In this document: one piece after another, positions 37,508 through 46,996 of the stretch | Numbering within the stretch: the first letter of the stretch is position 1 | Layout of the letters: every line of letters begins with the position of its first letter | Source: Bacteroidia bacterium | GTDB taxonomy: Bacteria > Bacteroidota > Bacteroidia > J057 | Length of the DNA: 64,000 nt | NCBI GenBank assembly: GCA_022760475.1 | Contig: JALEFZ010000040.1 | Span: 48,452 to 112,451 of the forward strand | Direction: 5' to 3' | Notes under the pieces: model-generated | What the model saw: the letters and a program-made list of their open reading frames with translations, nothing else | What the model was told of the DNA's origin: nothing | The model's database searches: none | Program-made: the position numbers and the translations under genes

Positions 37508-37852
37508 TTATGCGTAAACGCTCTCTTTACCAAATTTTTTCACTAGTAGGTAGTAGAAAATAGCGCGGTATTTTTTCTGGCTTTTGCTTCCGAAAGTGTC
37601 GCACACTTCCTTGATAGCAGCATCCAATTCAGGGCTTTCCGCCAAGCCCAATTTTTTCATCAGGAAGTTTTCCTTAACACGGTTGGTTTCAGACTTGTCT
37701 GAGCAAGAAACCTTGGAAGAATCAACATTGTAAATGGATGGGCCCAATCCGCGGGTCACCTTCTCAAGAAGATCGTGATCTACGTCAGACATCTTCAAGG
37801 TGTCCGTCATTTCTTTTTTGTAAAGTTCCAGGGCTTCTTCAAACTTGTTCAT
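37508..37852 (-). CDS. DUF2853 family protein
   Basis: A small cytoplasmic 114-aa helical protein. The pattern YKKEMTDTLKMSDVDHDLLEKVTRGLGPSIYN at the start and KKYRAIFYYLLVKKFGKESVY at the end, with a central KENFLMKKLGL segment, matches DUF2853. The function of the family is unknown. It is monocistronic, bounded by the bidirectional terminator. Confidence 0.8.
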   Translation of the reverse strand: MNKFEEALELYKKEMTDTLKMSDVDHDLLEKVTRGLGPSIYNVDSSKVSCSDKSETNRVKENFLMKKLGLAESPELDAAIKEVCDTFGSKSQKKYRAIFYYLLVKKFGKESVYA

Positions 37853-38049
37853 GTGCAGTTACTTTAGTACGTGAATAATTTTCGAAAATTCAGAAAAAAA
37901 GCTACAAAAATAATCTTAAATAATCTTGCGATTTACCTCATTTTCATTGCTTTTCACCATTATTTATCCTAAAAAACGAAAGTTTTCCAGGGAGATTGCT
38001 TGTTTGAGACAATTTTTAAGGCTGGAGGTCATATTTATTCTGAATTTTT

Positions 38050-39969
38050 CTAATTGGTGACAGGTTCAAATAAACCATAGAGTCGATTATTTCCTTCCCA
38101 ATATTCCAACCTCAACTGGCTCAAGATCAGACTGTTCTTATCAGGATTCCATACATAGACCTTCAACTTCAGTTGTTCAGGAAAGGACTTTTTAAATGGA
38201 CCATGTTTTAACCTCACAATATTGTAAGCCCAATTCCAAGTTTGAGATTCTGTACGAAAGGCTTCCACGGATATAGATTCTTGGTGAAGTACAGAATCCT
38301 CTATTTGAAAGCTAAGCAGTAACTTTGCCGTGCTGGCTTCATGTGTAAATATTTCTGCGGAAGCCCATAGCTGACCATGATTCCAATTGAAGTCCAAACT
38401 ATCCATCACAAGCTCAATGGCAGGGCTATACTCACCGATATTGATGGTATGTTGTCGGCCAAGAAAACTTGTGTCAGTCCTATTGGGATGCTCTGACAAA
38501 GGAAGCTCAAAAGCCTTAGGCGAATTGATATTCTCCAATCCGGCAGCCTCCCTGCTCAGGCCGTAATATTCTGATACAAAAAATTCCTCTTTTACCTTGA
38601 TGTAGGGAAAATGTTCTCTCGCAATAGCCATATAGTACAAGTCGATAGGCTTGCTGACCCATCCCAATGCTATTTCAGACTGATCCATACTTCTCAGGCC
38701 TTCCCGAAATTGCCCGTAGGAGCCTAAGGAACTTATCAAATTAGCGGGCTTGGAGTCTGGATAAAAACCCGCGTAGGAAGCATCATTGCTTGATAGGAAC
38801 AAGGGTGTTTCCGACTCAGATCCTGAAAACTGTTCCAGCTCCCATTTTTTATGTACCTCAAGTACCTTTTTCATTCCCCTTTCGGTACTTAACTCAAAAT
38901 GCTTTCTCTCCAAGACTAGGCTTCCAATGCTAATGACCAGCATAGCCAACACCCAATTTCTTTCCCATTTTGCAGTTAGTTTTGGAATGAATGAACTCAT
39001 GAAAATAATCAGAAAAGGAAAGGCAAAGTAAGCTGAACCCTCATGAAAAACAGGGTTAATTGTATGTGAGTAAAGTATACCTACCAGAAATGGAAGCAGA
39101 AAGGCCATACCTGCAAATCTCCTGAATCTTCTCTGAGAAGAATCCACTGGAATCTTTTGCGAAACCCCAATCATCCATAAAAACAACACAAAAAGTCCCA
39201 ATTTCCACGAATGATGAAGGATGTATCCTGCATAAGATCGAAAAAAGTCCAGTCCAGGCGCTGCCAGCCATCCTCCAATTCCTCCTTTTTCAATTTGAGC
39301 AAGGAAAATAGAAATATGAGGCAAGTACAAAATTCCGGCTACCAACCCACCGAACATGATCATTTTTTTTTGTCTTTTGGGAAAGAAGACAAGAGCCAAT
39401 AAGCCCAAAACCAAAGCTCCAAGGCCAGCGAAATAATGCGTATAGGCCGCCAATACCCCAGCGAGTACAAATACCATCCAGTACACACTTACTTTATCAC
39501 CTCCTTTCAACCATATCTTTTGCACCGCCCAGGCCATCAGCAAAACAAAAAATTGCCCTGGGGCATATGGCCTGATCAATATTCCGAAATATAGGCCATA
39601 CTGAATGCTAGCAAAAAAGGAAGTTGCGATAAGGGCGGCAGTTCTATGAAAGAAATTATTGATGATTTGAAAAAAGAGCCAAACTGCTCCCATAGATAGC
39701 AATACAAAAGGTAAGCGCAGCCAGAATGGATCACTCCCTGCCACCTTCTCCCATGTGTATAAAAATAGCTGTACCCCGGCAGGATGACCGTCAGGTTTGA
39801 TCCCCATTTCGACCAACTCTCCAATACTTCCATAGGAAAGCCTTGAAAGGGCACTTAGTTCGTCGTTGAATAAAGGGATACTCCCAAGGCCGATAAAGCG
39901 GAGGAAGCCTGCAATAAGTAGGATCATTCCCAGTAAAACCCAATAGCTATTATTATTTTCCTTGCTCAT
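38050..39969 (-). CDS. Membrane GT-C family glycosyltransferase (GT39/ArnT-like)
   Basis: A 639-aa polytopic membrane protein. The first loop after TM1 has PLFNDELSAL, the acidic (D/N)E motif of GT-C enzymes that use polyprenyl-phosphate sugars. About nine to ten TM segments run to aa 345, then about 280 residues form an extracytoplasmic domain. By family it transfers a lipid-linked sugar to a protein or envelope lipid outside the inner membrane. An in-frame ATG at 40014 falls inside the terminator stem of the upstream cyclophilin gene, so ATG 39969 (MSKENNNSY) is the better start. Donor and acceptor are unknown. Confidence 0.75.
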   Translation of the reverse strand: MSKENNNSYWVLLGMILLIAGFLRFIGLGSIPLFNDELSALSRLSYGSIGELVEMGIKPDGHPAGVQLFLYTWEKVAGSDPFWLRLPFVLLSMGAVWLFFQIINNFFHRTAALIATSFFASIQYGLYFGILIRPYAPGQFFVLLMAWAVQKIWLKGGDKVSVYWMVFVLAGVLAAYTHYFAGLGALVLGLLALVFFPKRQKKMIMFGGLVAGILYLPHISIFLAQIEKGGIGGWLAAPGLDFFRSYAGYILHHSWKLGLFVLFLWMIGVSQKIPVDSSQRRFRRFAGMAFLLPFLVGILYSHTINPVFHEGSAYFAFPFLIIFMSSFIPKLTAKWERNWVLAMLVISIGSLVLERKHFELSTERGMKKVLEVHKKWELEQFSGSESETPLFLSSNDASYAGFYPDSKPANLISSLGSYGQFREGLRSMDQSEIALGWVSKPIDLYYMAIAREHFPYIKVKEEFFVSEYYGLSREAAGLENINSPKAFELPLSEHPNRTDTSFLGRQHTINIGEYSPAIELVMDSLDFNWNHGQLWASAEIFTHEASTAKLLLSFQIEDSVLHQESISVEAFRTESQTWNWAYNIVRLKHGPFKKSFPEQLKLKVYVWNPDKNSLILSQLRLEYWEGNNRLYGLFEPVTN

Positions 39970-39979
39970 AGAACCGCAT

Positions 39980-40020
39980 AAAAAAAGGGAAATGACCCAA
40001 CGATGTTGATGCATTTCCCC
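39980..40020 (-). terminator. Intrinsic terminator after the cyclophilin gene
   Basis: On the minus strand GGGAAATG and CATTTCCC form an 8-bp stem with a 17-nt loop, followed by TTTTTT. It begins 19 bp after the cyclophilin stop. Confidence 0.75.
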
Positions 40021-40038
40021 TTATAAAAATAATGTTTT

Positions 40039-40476
40039 TTACTCTTCAGTTACGACAACTTTTTCCATTACGTCGCCTTGTCTGATTTGATCGATGACCT
40101 CTAGCCCTTCTACCACCTTTCCAAATACAGTATGGTTCCTGTCCAGGTGAGCAGTATTATCTCTATTGTGACAGATGAAAAACTGAGATCCACCAGTGTT
40201 CCTTCCAGCATGTGCCATAGAAAGAACTCCGCGGTCATGATACTGGTTATCACCATCCAACTCACAGTCAATTTTGTATCCAGGTCCACCAGCACCGGTA
40301 CCTGTTGGGTCTCCCCCTTGAATCACGAAGTTAGGAATTACCCTGTGGAAGCTAACTCCGTCATAGAACCCTTTCTTTGCAAGGGAAATAAAATTTGCAA
40401 CTGTTTTAGGAGCATCCTTATCGAAAAACTCCAGCTTCATTACACCTTTTGTTGTATGTATTTCTGCTTTCGCCAT
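40039..40476 (-). CDS. Cyclophilin-type peptidyl-prolyl cis-trans isomerase
   Basis: A compact 145-aa cyclophilin with no signal peptide, therefore cytoplasmic. [19 protein letters not shown] is the active-site strand with the catalytic Arg, [11 protein letters not shown] follows, and GGSQFFICH and [12 protein letters not shown] complete the fold. It catalyses proline isomerisation in folding proteins. It has its own terminator. Confidence 0.95.
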   Translation of the reverse strand: MAKAEIHTTKGVMKLEFFDKDAPKTVANFISLAKKGFYDGVSFHRVIPNFVIQGGDPTGTGAGGPGYKIDCELDGDNQYHDRGVLSMAHAGRNTGGSQFFICHNRDNTAHLDRNHTVFGKVVEGLEVIDQIRQGDVMEKVVVTEE

Positions 40477-40626
40477 TATTAAAAATATTTAGCTCCAAAT
40501 AAACAGAAAAGACCTGTATGATCAAAGCAAATACCCCAACACGGATGATCAAGAATCATACACAGATGAAAAGGCCAACTATCCGTTCAAAGAGCTTTCC
40601 CGTAGATTTAGGTAAAGCAGTTGCCC

Positions 40627-41268
40627 ATGAAAAACCTATTCCTTCAGTTACTTATATTTTCTCTCCTTTGTAGCTTCTGTGGTTGTGCCATGAATTACCA
40701 TGGAATGAAACCCATGCAAGTAAACTATAAGAAAAAGGCTACCTCCCATGACCTTGAAATCAGGTATAAAGGAAATTATATCTCATCAGTTGCTGAATCC
40801 TATTTCATATCAAACTCCCGAAACAAAAACATTCATTTTTTCGCTGTAGAATTAAAAAATAACGGGATTGAAGATGTTGAGTTGGGAAGAACTCATTTTG
40901 TGTCAGTAGCAGGGAAGCCTGCGACATTACTTGAGACAAAAGTTGTACATCAAGAGGTGAAATTCAGGCTTTCCAGGATGATTCCTGCTTTGGCCCTCTC
41001 CCCTGCCCTCGGTGTATTAATAGGCGAGGATCAGGAACCGGAAACTGATACCTCTCCAGCAGTTTTCTTGGTAGGCCCTGCCCTTGTTACGGTAGGAATG
41101 ATAGAAATTGCCGCACAAAACGAGAAGTTCAGAAGTGATTTGAGAAAATGGAACCTGTATGGGAAAAGGATTTCTCCTGGAAGTACCATATCTGGTGTAC
41201 TAGCAGTTAGGGTAAAAGAAGTCCCTTACAATAAGTCTTTGGAGTTTTACCGGGTAGAAAAATACTAA
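40627..41268 (+). CDS. Putative lipoprotein of unknown function
   Basis: A 213-aa protein. The N terminus MKNLFLQLLIFSLLCSFCGC is a lipoprotein-like signal with C20 as the likely lipidated residue. The body has a beta-rich part with VELKNNGIEDVELGRTHF, a hydrophobic central stretch (ALALSPALGVLIG and VFLVGPALVTVGMIEIAA) and GSTISGVLAVRVKE near the end. A TTG at 40621 is in frame but the ATG at 40627 is preferred. It converges with the response-regulator gene with only two bases between the stops. No family recognised. Confidence 0.6.
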   Translation: MKNLFLQLLIFSLLCSFCGCAMNYHGMKPMQVNYKKKATSHDLEIRYKGNYISSVAESYFISNSRNKNIHFFAVELKNNGIEDVELGRTHFVSVAGKPATLLETKVVHQEVKFRLSRMIPALALSPALGVLIGEDQEPETDTSPAVFLVGPALVTVGMIEIAAQNEKFRSDLRKWNLYGKRISPGSTISGVLAVRVKEVPYNKSLEFYRVEKY

Positions 41269-41270
41269 GC

Positions 41271-41708
41271 CTATACCCGATTGTTGAGTGCTGAAATATG
41301 AACAACTAGTATTCTTTCCAAGGCTGCCATATCCAGAGGTTTTGTTAAAAAGTTTGAAACAGGTGATTTTTCTAATAATGCCTCCTCCAATTTTGACTTC
41401 AGGGAAACACTTGAGGTTAAGATAATGGCCTGGGCTTTTTGAGCCTCCTCAAGGCTGGGATAGAGTTCAAGGAAACCCCAAGCATTCATTACTGGCATAT
41501 TTAGGTCTATGATAATTAAATCAGGCCTGACAAATTGTCCATGGTTCTCAGTCGGCTTTTTCTCTCCGCGAAGCAATTTCAGAGCATCAAGGCCATTTCT
41601 TGCTGTAAATATATACTCTACCTTTTTTGATCTTTCCAGTATCTTCCTGTGAAGGAAAAGATCATCTTCATCATCATCTACCAGTAAAACAGAGTTGAGT
41701 CTTAGCAT
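41271..41708 (-). CDS. Single-domain response regulator
   Basis: A 145-aa receiver-only protein. The acidic pocket is VLLVDDDEDDLFLH, the phospho-acceptor is D68 in LIIIDLNMPVMN, the switch Thr is in IILTSS, and Lys123 is in FLTKPLD. No output domain is present. The extended insert (RGEKKPTENHGQF) before the phosphorylation strand is typical of Rcp1-like regulators. It lies directly downstream of a histidine kinase on the same strand (57-bp gap), a likely cognate pair, probably passing phosphate to another protein. Confidence 0.92.
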   Translation of the reverse strand: MLRLNSVLLVDDDEDDLFLHRKILERSKKVEYIFTARNGLDALKLLRGEKKPTENHGQFVRPDLIIIDLNMPVMNAWGFLELYPSLEEAQKAQAIILTSSVSLKSKLEEALLEKSPVSNFLTKPLDMAALERILVVHISALNNRV

Positions 41709-41765
41709 AGTTGTGTAATGCTCTTTTCGTTTTATAAATCGAGTGTCTTAACCAAGATACCTGGC

Positions 41766-42551
41766 TTACTTGATCATATGTCTCGGAAAAATCAGCTTGA
41801 ATGAAGCACCTTCATTTACACGAGCTTTGGCACGAATAGCAATTCCCAATCGCTCTGCTCTTCTTTGACAAAGTGCAAGACTAGCTCCAATACCGACACC
41901 AGCCACATCGACAGAACTATGCAAGCTCTGGAACATTGCGAAAAGACTAAGCACCTGTCTGTTATCAAAACCAATCCCATGATCCTTAATTTCCCAAATC
42001 AACTTATCGGCTTCCTCATATATGTAGACATGAACAGCAGGAATTTCGTCTTCTTTGGTAAAAGAAATGGCATTTTGGATCAGGGCCTCAATGATGGGCT
42101 GTAGCAACTCAACATCTAGCTCGATACTCACATGTTCAAGTTGACACAACAAATTCATAGAATATCTCCTTTGGAATGACCTTAAGATATCTACCGTAAG
42201 ACCATCCAGGGATATTTTTTCAAGGCTGAGGTCCTTGAAACCAATGTTTGCATATTCTCTAAGGGCTTTGTGTTGCTTTTGGACACGCTCCACATTTTCA
42301 AGAACTCGTTCCATAAGTTCCCAAGAATCAGCATCAAGTCCTTTGTGAGATAAATCTTCCCTGAGTAATCCGAGGTATGTCTTGATTTGCCGTAGGGGTG
42401 TATTAAAATCGTGGGCAACCGCATAGGTGTACTCATCTAACAATTGTTTGTAATCAATACCTTCACCCTTCTGCTGATTAACCGGTTGGAAATCCGTCGT
42501 TTTTTTTATGAGCAAGGCCTTCTCAGTAGAATGTAAGTTCATAAGGGGCAT
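41766..42551 (-). CDS. Sensor histidine kinase lacking a sensory domain
   Basis: A short 261-aa kinase core. The HisKA phospho-acceptor is H47 in YAVAHDFNTPLRQIK. The ATPase part has the N box LIQNAISFT, G1 DHGIGFD, an F-box-like LFAMFQSLHS and G2 GVGIGASLALCQR. There is no transmembrane segment and no PAS or GAF domain before HisKA, so the signal probably comes from a separate protein. It precedes the single-domain response regulator. Confidence 0.9.
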   Translation of the reverse strand: MPLMNLHSTEKALLIKKTTDFQPVNQQKGEGIDYKQLLDEYTYAVAHDFNTPLRQIKTYLGLLREDLSHKGLDADSWELMERVLENVERVQKQHKALREYANIGFKDLSLEKISLDGLTVDILRSFQRRYSMNLLCQLEHVSIELDVELLQPIIEALIQNAISFTKEDEIPAVHVYIYEEADKLIWEIKDHGIGFDNRQVLSLFAMFQSLHSSVDVAGVGIGASLALCQRRAERLGIAIRAKARVNEGASFKLIFPRHMIK

Positions 42552-42755
42552 TTTTTTAAAATATCCCTCTTCTTACTGAAAAGAAAAATATGCTTTGCGT
42601 CGAAACTTTACAGCTAATTCATATGTGGCATATGTCAATATCTCAGTAAAAAGCAGCGCATGGAGGCTTCCATGTGAATAAATAATGAAATTCACCAGGA
42701 AATATTACGATACTTGAACATTCCAAAAAAAGTAGATCCTTGCTTATTTTTACTC

Positions 42756-43472
42756 CTAGGAGTCGATTTTGGATTTAAAGGCAGAGAAAAATTCTTTAGG
42801 GCTAGGATAAAAATTTAGTCTGGCATTTTCTAGCTCAAATACCTTTCCAGGGAAATGCTTTATCAATCCGTACTCATGTGTAGCCATAAGGATGGTGGTT
42901 CCAGCCTTGTTGATTTGCTCCAGCAGTTTCATCAATTGGTAAGAGGCTTCAGGATCCAGGTTTCCAGTGGGCTCGTCAGCTATCATGAGTAAGGGTTCAT
43001 TGATCAAGGCACGAGCCACAGCGACTCGCTGCTGTTGCCCTCCTGAAAGGAGATGAGGCTTGGCGTGGGACTTTCCTGTCATGCCTACTTGCATCAGCAC
43101 TTCGGAAATTCGCTTCTTGATATCCGCCTTGTTCTTCCAGCCACTGGCTCTAAGGGCAAATTGAATATTCTGAGCTACACTTCTATCTGACAACAATTGA
43201 TAATCCTGAAAAACAATTCCGAGCTTCCTCCTTAGATAAGGAATATTCTTAATACTTATGGGATTTACTTTTTGTCCTCCAAGTACAATTCCTCCTTCCT
43301 CGGGTCGCTGATCAGCGTAGATGAGCTTTAACAGGGAAGATTTTCCTACACCTGTCCTTCCCACCAGATATGCGAAGTCCCCTTTTTCAAGTTGGAAATC
43401 TACCTTATCCAGGACCTTATGGGAATCAAAGGCCAGGCTAACCTGCTTCATATCCAGGACAAGGTCATTCAT
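42756..43472 (-). CDS. ftsE: FtsE-like ABC ATPase
   Basis: A 238-aa ATPase. Walker A is [12 protein letters not shown], the Q loop is [16 protein letters not shown], the signature is [15 protein letters not shown], Walker B is [13 protein letters not shown] and the switch is ATHEYGLI. The wording matches FtsE, which with FtsX controls peptidoglycan hydrolases at the division site. No ftsX is adjacent, as is usual in Bacteroidota. A LolD/MacB-type ATPase is the alternative. It closes a run of four closely spaced minus-strand genes. Confidence 0.85.
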   Translation of the reverse strand: MNDLVLDMKQVSLAFDSHKVLDKVDFQLEKGDFAYLVGRTGVGKSSLLKLIYADQRPEEGGIVLGGQKVNPISIKNIPYLRRKLGIVFQDYQLLSDRSVAQNIQFALRASGWKNKADIKKRISEVLMQVGMTGKSHAKPHLLSGGQQQRVAVARALINEPLLMIADEPTGNLDPEASYQLMKLLEQINKAGTTILMATHEYGLIKHFPGKVFELENARLNFYPSPKEFFSAFKSKIDS

Positions 43473-43482
43473 AATTTATTTT

Positions 43483-43698
43483 TTAGATTTCTACTTTCGT
43501 CATTCTGCCATAATCTGTCATTTCATCAATAACTGACTGAAGCCTGGCAGCCACTGCTTCATCCTTGACTACCTTCAATAATCTCTCCTTCCGCCCAGGC
43601 CTAAAATACCCAATCAAAGTCAAATCCTTGTCTCTAAGCTGGATATAATCAGGAATTTTGGCTTTGCCTTTAACTTTCATTAAGTAATAGGTCTCCAT
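43483..43698 (-). CDS. Small conserved-looking 71-aa protein upstream of ftsE
   Basis: The protein begins METYYLMKVKGKAKIPDY, then IQLRDKDLTLIGYFRPGRKE and a helical, charged end with EMTDYGRMTKVEI. No signal peptide or membrane segment. It lies 10 bp before ftsE and 9 bp after the MORN-like gene, so co-translation is likely. I do not recognise the family. Codon pattern and spacing support a real gene. Confidence 0.65.
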   Translation of the reverse strand: METYYLMKVKGKAKIPDYIQLRDKDLTLIGYFRPGRKERLLKVVKDEAVAARLQSVIDEMTDYGRMTKVEI

Positions 43699-43707
43699 AA
43701 TCGTTTA

Positions 43708-44412
43708 TCAGAGGTGTTCAAAGAGATATTTGTCCAATTGCTCGATATCTGCCTTATAAGCATATGACAATTCCGAAGGGGAAGCATCTTTCAGGTTACC
43801 AACTACGGTTCTAAACCTCCATGTTCCCACAGGATAGCCATTTCTATATTCGCCCTTTAAGACCAATTTACCTTGTTGATTGTATTTTTCGTAAGCTCCA
43901 TATCGGCGGTTTTGCTTATAGCTGATCTTCTCATGAAGCTGGTCTACATCTTCGAAGTTAGTGATGGCTATCTTTTCCTTAAGTCCTTTGTTATAATAAG
44001 TCTCGGATAAGATTCTTCCTTCTTCATCATAGATCCTATGGAATCCTTCCTTGAGGTTGTTGATGTAAGGCTGCTCCCTCTTTACTTTGCCATTCTTGAA
44101 ATACTCCTTGGCAACTCCGTGTCTTTTGTCCTTTTGCATGGGAACCGTCTTCAGGGGTTCACCCGTACGAGAGTAAAAAAACCTGGTTGTATCCTCAAGC
44201 ATGTTGTCGACATAAACCATGGTTTTCCAAAGGTCTCCATTTTTTTTGTAGACCCTCATGATCCCATTTTTTTCATTGGTAGACAGGTTACAGGGAACCT
44301 TGGAACGAACTGTTTCTCCATCCTCATAATAGGTCGTACAGGTTCCAAATTTGTCTCCACAAGAAGAAAGGCCCACCATTAACAGGAAGGCCAGTATATT
44401 TAGGTATTTCAT
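43708..44412 (-). CDS. MORN-variant (YwqK-like) repeat lipoprotein
   Basis: A 234-aa protein with a lipoprotein signal (MKYLNILAFLLMVGLSSC, C18). The body has MORN-like repeats with the pattern YxxGxxxxxxxY: GIMRVYKKNGDLWKT, GVAKEYFKNGKVKRE, GFHRIYDEEGRILSE, GAYEKYNQQGKLVLKG. The family is often labelled a YwqK antitoxin, but nothing here suggests a toxin-antitoxin pair. It is probably an outer-membrane-facing scaffold. It sits in the same strand cluster as ftsE and the PspC gene. Confidence 0.8.
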   Translation of the reverse strand: MKYLNILAFLLMVGLSSCGDKFGTCTTYYEDGETVRSKVPCNLSTNEKNGIMRVYKKNGDLWKTMVYVDNMLEDTTRFFYSRTGEPLKTVPMQKDKRHGVAKEYFKNGKVKREQPYINNLKEGFHRIYDEEGRILSETYYNKGLKEKIAITNFEDVDQLHEKISYKQNRRYGAYEKYNQQGKLVLKGEYRNGYPVGTWRFRTVVGNLKDASPSELSYAYKADIEQLDKYLFEHL

Positions 44413-44434
44413 CTTTTATCTAAGGTTGTCTGGA

Positions 44435-45172
44435 CTAGAGGCCCTTGTTCTTATTGTAAGGGTCAAAGTTAGCAGGCAAAACAATAGACAGCAATAGGTA
44501 CAGTAAAATTGTCATCGGTGCGAAAGGCGGAATGAATAAGCCTGCGACAAAGGCAAAACGGATCAAAGAAACCGAAGCTCCGGTATACTCTGAAATCCCT
44601 CCGGCCACTCCAGAAAAGACACGATTGGCGCGAGACCTTCTAAGCATTTTCCTTCCTTGAGGATTAGTTGTCCTGCCAGAAGCAGTAGAAGTAGAAGAAT
44701 TCACATATGACCTGGCACGTTGGCGATACCTTTCTCTGGCTTGTTGACGGCTAGCGTCTCTTGTTCTTGTTTGGTCTCCAATGCTTGATTTTGGCTTTTG
44801 AGCAGCGGGTTTTGTCTTACGGTAAACATTCAAAGCAGGGAAGTTGAGTTCCTTCCTTCTAAATACAAGGTTTACCATTTTAATCAGGCCATATCCAAGG
44901 GCTCCTACCCCAACGGCAGGCAAAAACACCTCCAACATCCGGAGGATGGGTTCCGCTGATGGAAATCCAGGAATGCTTGTCAGGATGACTCCTAGAAGCA
45001 TGGAAGCCCCAGCTACAAAGGCCATCATACCTGCAGATCCCAGTTTGTTGTTCTGGTCTTTCTCCTCTTCCTCTTCCATGTTTCTGATCTTCTCAATATC
45101 ATCATACATTAAGGAAGTATCAAAATCATCGTTCAGCCTGCTACTGCCGCTTCTATATCGTTCTCTTGCCAT
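44435..45172 (-). CDS. PspC-domain membrane protein
   Basis: A 245-aa protein. The N-terminal part is charged (IEKIRNMEEEEEKDQNN), followed by two hydrophobic segments (AGMMAFVAGASMLLGVILT and FLPAVGVGALGYGLI). The C-terminal PspC domain has MLRRSRANRVFSGVAGGISE, YTGASVSLIRFAFVAG and a final TM helix. PspC proteins sense membrane stress in the phage-shock response. No pspA is nearby. It starts the PspC, MORN, 71-aa, FtsE run. Confidence 0.85.
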   Translation of the reverse strand: MARERYRSGSSRLNDDFDTSLMYDDIEKIRNMEEEEEKDQNNKLGSAGMMAFVAGASMLLGVILTSIPGFPSAEPILRMLEVFLPAVGVGALGYGLIKMVNLVFRRKELNFPALNVYRKTKPAAQKPKSSIGDQTRTRDASRQQARERYRQRARSYVNSSTSTASGRTTNPQGRKMLRRSRANRVFSGVAGGISEYTGASVSLIRFAFVAGLFIPPFAPMTILLYLLLSIVLPANFDPYNKNKGL

Positions 45173-45324
45173 AAAAGATTATACAAAAATTTTCTTTATC
45201 TCTTTATACTTACGAATAAAATTCGAGAAGTTTTCACCAAAAACAAAGGAAGATTTGCCTTTTTAAAAACCCTTCCATTTGTCTTCATCAACTATTCTAC
45301 ATTTTGCTTCAAAAGACCTTCAAT

Positions 45325-46896
45325 TCAGGTGGATTTAATTCCACTTTCGTTGACAGCTGGCATCAGCAATACCTTATGTTCAAGGCTCAGAGGATCACAA
45401 TGTTCCTTAATCCATCTCACAAAGGCCTGGGCTTTCATACCTGTAGAAGCAAGGCTCCAAATTCTCTCTTGTACTAGACGATCAGGGTTAACCAAAGATT
45501 TTATTTCAATGATTTTTTCAAAGATTTTAGGATGGTCATTCCTTACTACTTTATTCGCTTTTTTGTGCAAATTAGCCATAAAGTTGCCTGATTTAACGCC
45601 TAAAGCCTGAGCAGAATGAGACAAGGTATCTGACAAATTCTTCTTGATGTACTCCTCAAGTCTTTTGATAGCGGTGGATACCTCCTCACTCATGGCCAAT
45701 AATTCAGCATCATCCCATAAAGTTTGAGACACTTCCTTGTTCAAGACTGCCTGAGTTTTTCTGACATCCTCAATTTTCAAGCCAAGCTCAGTCCAGTCCC
45801 TGGCAAGTTCTTCAGGAAAGAGTGTTGCAGAAAAGCGAGGAAGCAACAATGGAAAATTTTCGCCAGCAGCTTCAAAAACTCCCTTAAGCTGCACCCAATA
45901 GGAAAGTTCTCCCCAGCCTCCAAAATAGGCCAGGTTTGGCAGAATAATTTCCTGATAAAGTGGCCTTAAACTAACATTGGGACTGAAGCGCTCGGGATGA
46001 TTCTCGATCAACCCTTCCATCTCTTCGACTGTCCAGCTTAAATCCCTATCCAATGCTACATACTTCCCATTGACAAAGTCTAATCTATTTCTTCCAAATT
46101 CATCCAGATAAAACAAGTTTATCTCTCTAGGGTGGATTTGGAGCTTGTAACCTGCTTTTTCAAGTTCCTCGGAAGTTCTACCCACCGCTTTAAATGCCAT
46201 CTGTTCAAAGATTTCCCTTTTTAGTACATCCTTAAAGGAGATTTTAAGGGATGGATGAGAGGCATCCAGAATCACAAGGCCATAAGCCCCCATTAACTCA
46301 TGGTAGAAGGTGCGATACGCATTGGCAAGGCTTTTTCCCTCTTGCCATGCTTGCCTGAGTTCAGCAGTAAAGTTTCCAGGAATCAAGCCCTCTATGCTTT
46401 TATCCAGGATATGCCAACCTGTAGCAGAGGCAAACTTTCCATGGTAGGTTAGTTTTTCACCAAAGTCTTTGTAGTAATGGTTGATTTCTTCGAAATCATG
46501 GTCCTCGGTATGTATCCAGAATACAGGTACAAAGTTATAATCTGGGTAGGATTGTTTTAGTTTTTCCGTTAATACAATGGTGGACAAGACCTTATAAACT
46601 GTAAAAAGAGGTCCTCCCATCAAACCCAACTGATGTCCTGTGGTTACTGTATAGGTATTTTCGTCAAGGAGTAGATCGAGATTTTTAGACAATAATGCTG
46701 GCAGTTCATAGCCTTCATATTGTTCTGATAAAGCCTGGTGAAGTCTTTTCCTTTTTTCAAGGGAAAATTTCTTATCGCTGATTATCTGGCCAAATGGAGG
46801 GTCGACGGGCGCATAGGAGTAAAAAGGCTTTAGGGGATCATGTCCGGACAAGTAATCGTCCTTTATGTGGCGGTGTGTAGGAATAGACTTGGTCAT
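45325..46896 (-). CDS. bshC: Putative cysteine ligase BshC (bacillithiol biosynthesis)
   Basis: A 523-aa protein of normal BshC length. VTTGHQLGLMGGPLFTVYK, VPVFWIHTEDHDFEEINHYY and NLAYFGGWGELSYWVQLK are characteristic, and a long coiled-coil region precedes the C terminus. BshC joins cysteine to glucosaminyl-malate to finish bacillithiol, the low-molecular-weight thiol of Bacillota and many Bacteroidota. An in-frame TTG at 46905 is less likely than ATG 46896. bshA and bshB are not in this window. Confidence 0.93.
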   Translation of the reverse strand: MTKSIPTHRHIKDDYLSGHDPLKPFYSYAPVDPPFGQIISDKKFSLEKRKRLHQALSEQYEGYELPALLSKNLDLLLDENTYTVTTGHQLGLMGGPLFTVYKVLSTIVLTEKLKQSYPDYNFVPVFWIHTEDHDFEEINHYYKDFGEKLTYHGKFASATGWHILDKSIEGLIPGNFTAELRQAWQEGKSLANAYRTFYHELMGAYGLVILDASHPSLKISFKDVLKREIFEQMAFKAVGRTSEELEKAGYKLQIHPREINLFYLDEFGRNRLDFVNGKYVALDRDLSWTVEEMEGLIENHPERFSPNVSLRPLYQEIILPNLAYFGGWGELSYWVQLKGVFEAAGENFPLLLPRFSATLFPEELARDWTELGLKIEDVRKTQAVLNKEVSQTLWDDAELLAMSEEVSTAIKRLEEYIKKNLSDTLSHSAQALGVKSGNFMANLHKKANKVVRNDHPKIFEKIIEIKSLVNPDRLVQERIWSLASTGMKAQAFVRWIKEHCDPLSLEHKVLLMPAVNESGIKST

Positions 46897-46996
46897 GTAG
46901 AACAACTTGAGTGGACAAAGGTCTCGTTTTGTTCATACAAACAAAGAAAAAACTCAGAAAACCTTTAACCAACTTGCGATAATAGTCAATTATCCC

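Noticed and set aside
43708..44412. YwqK-type label as an antitoxin of a toxin-antitoxin system
   Set aside because: No toxin gene is next to it; the neighbours are envelope and division genes, and the protein is a lipoprotein.
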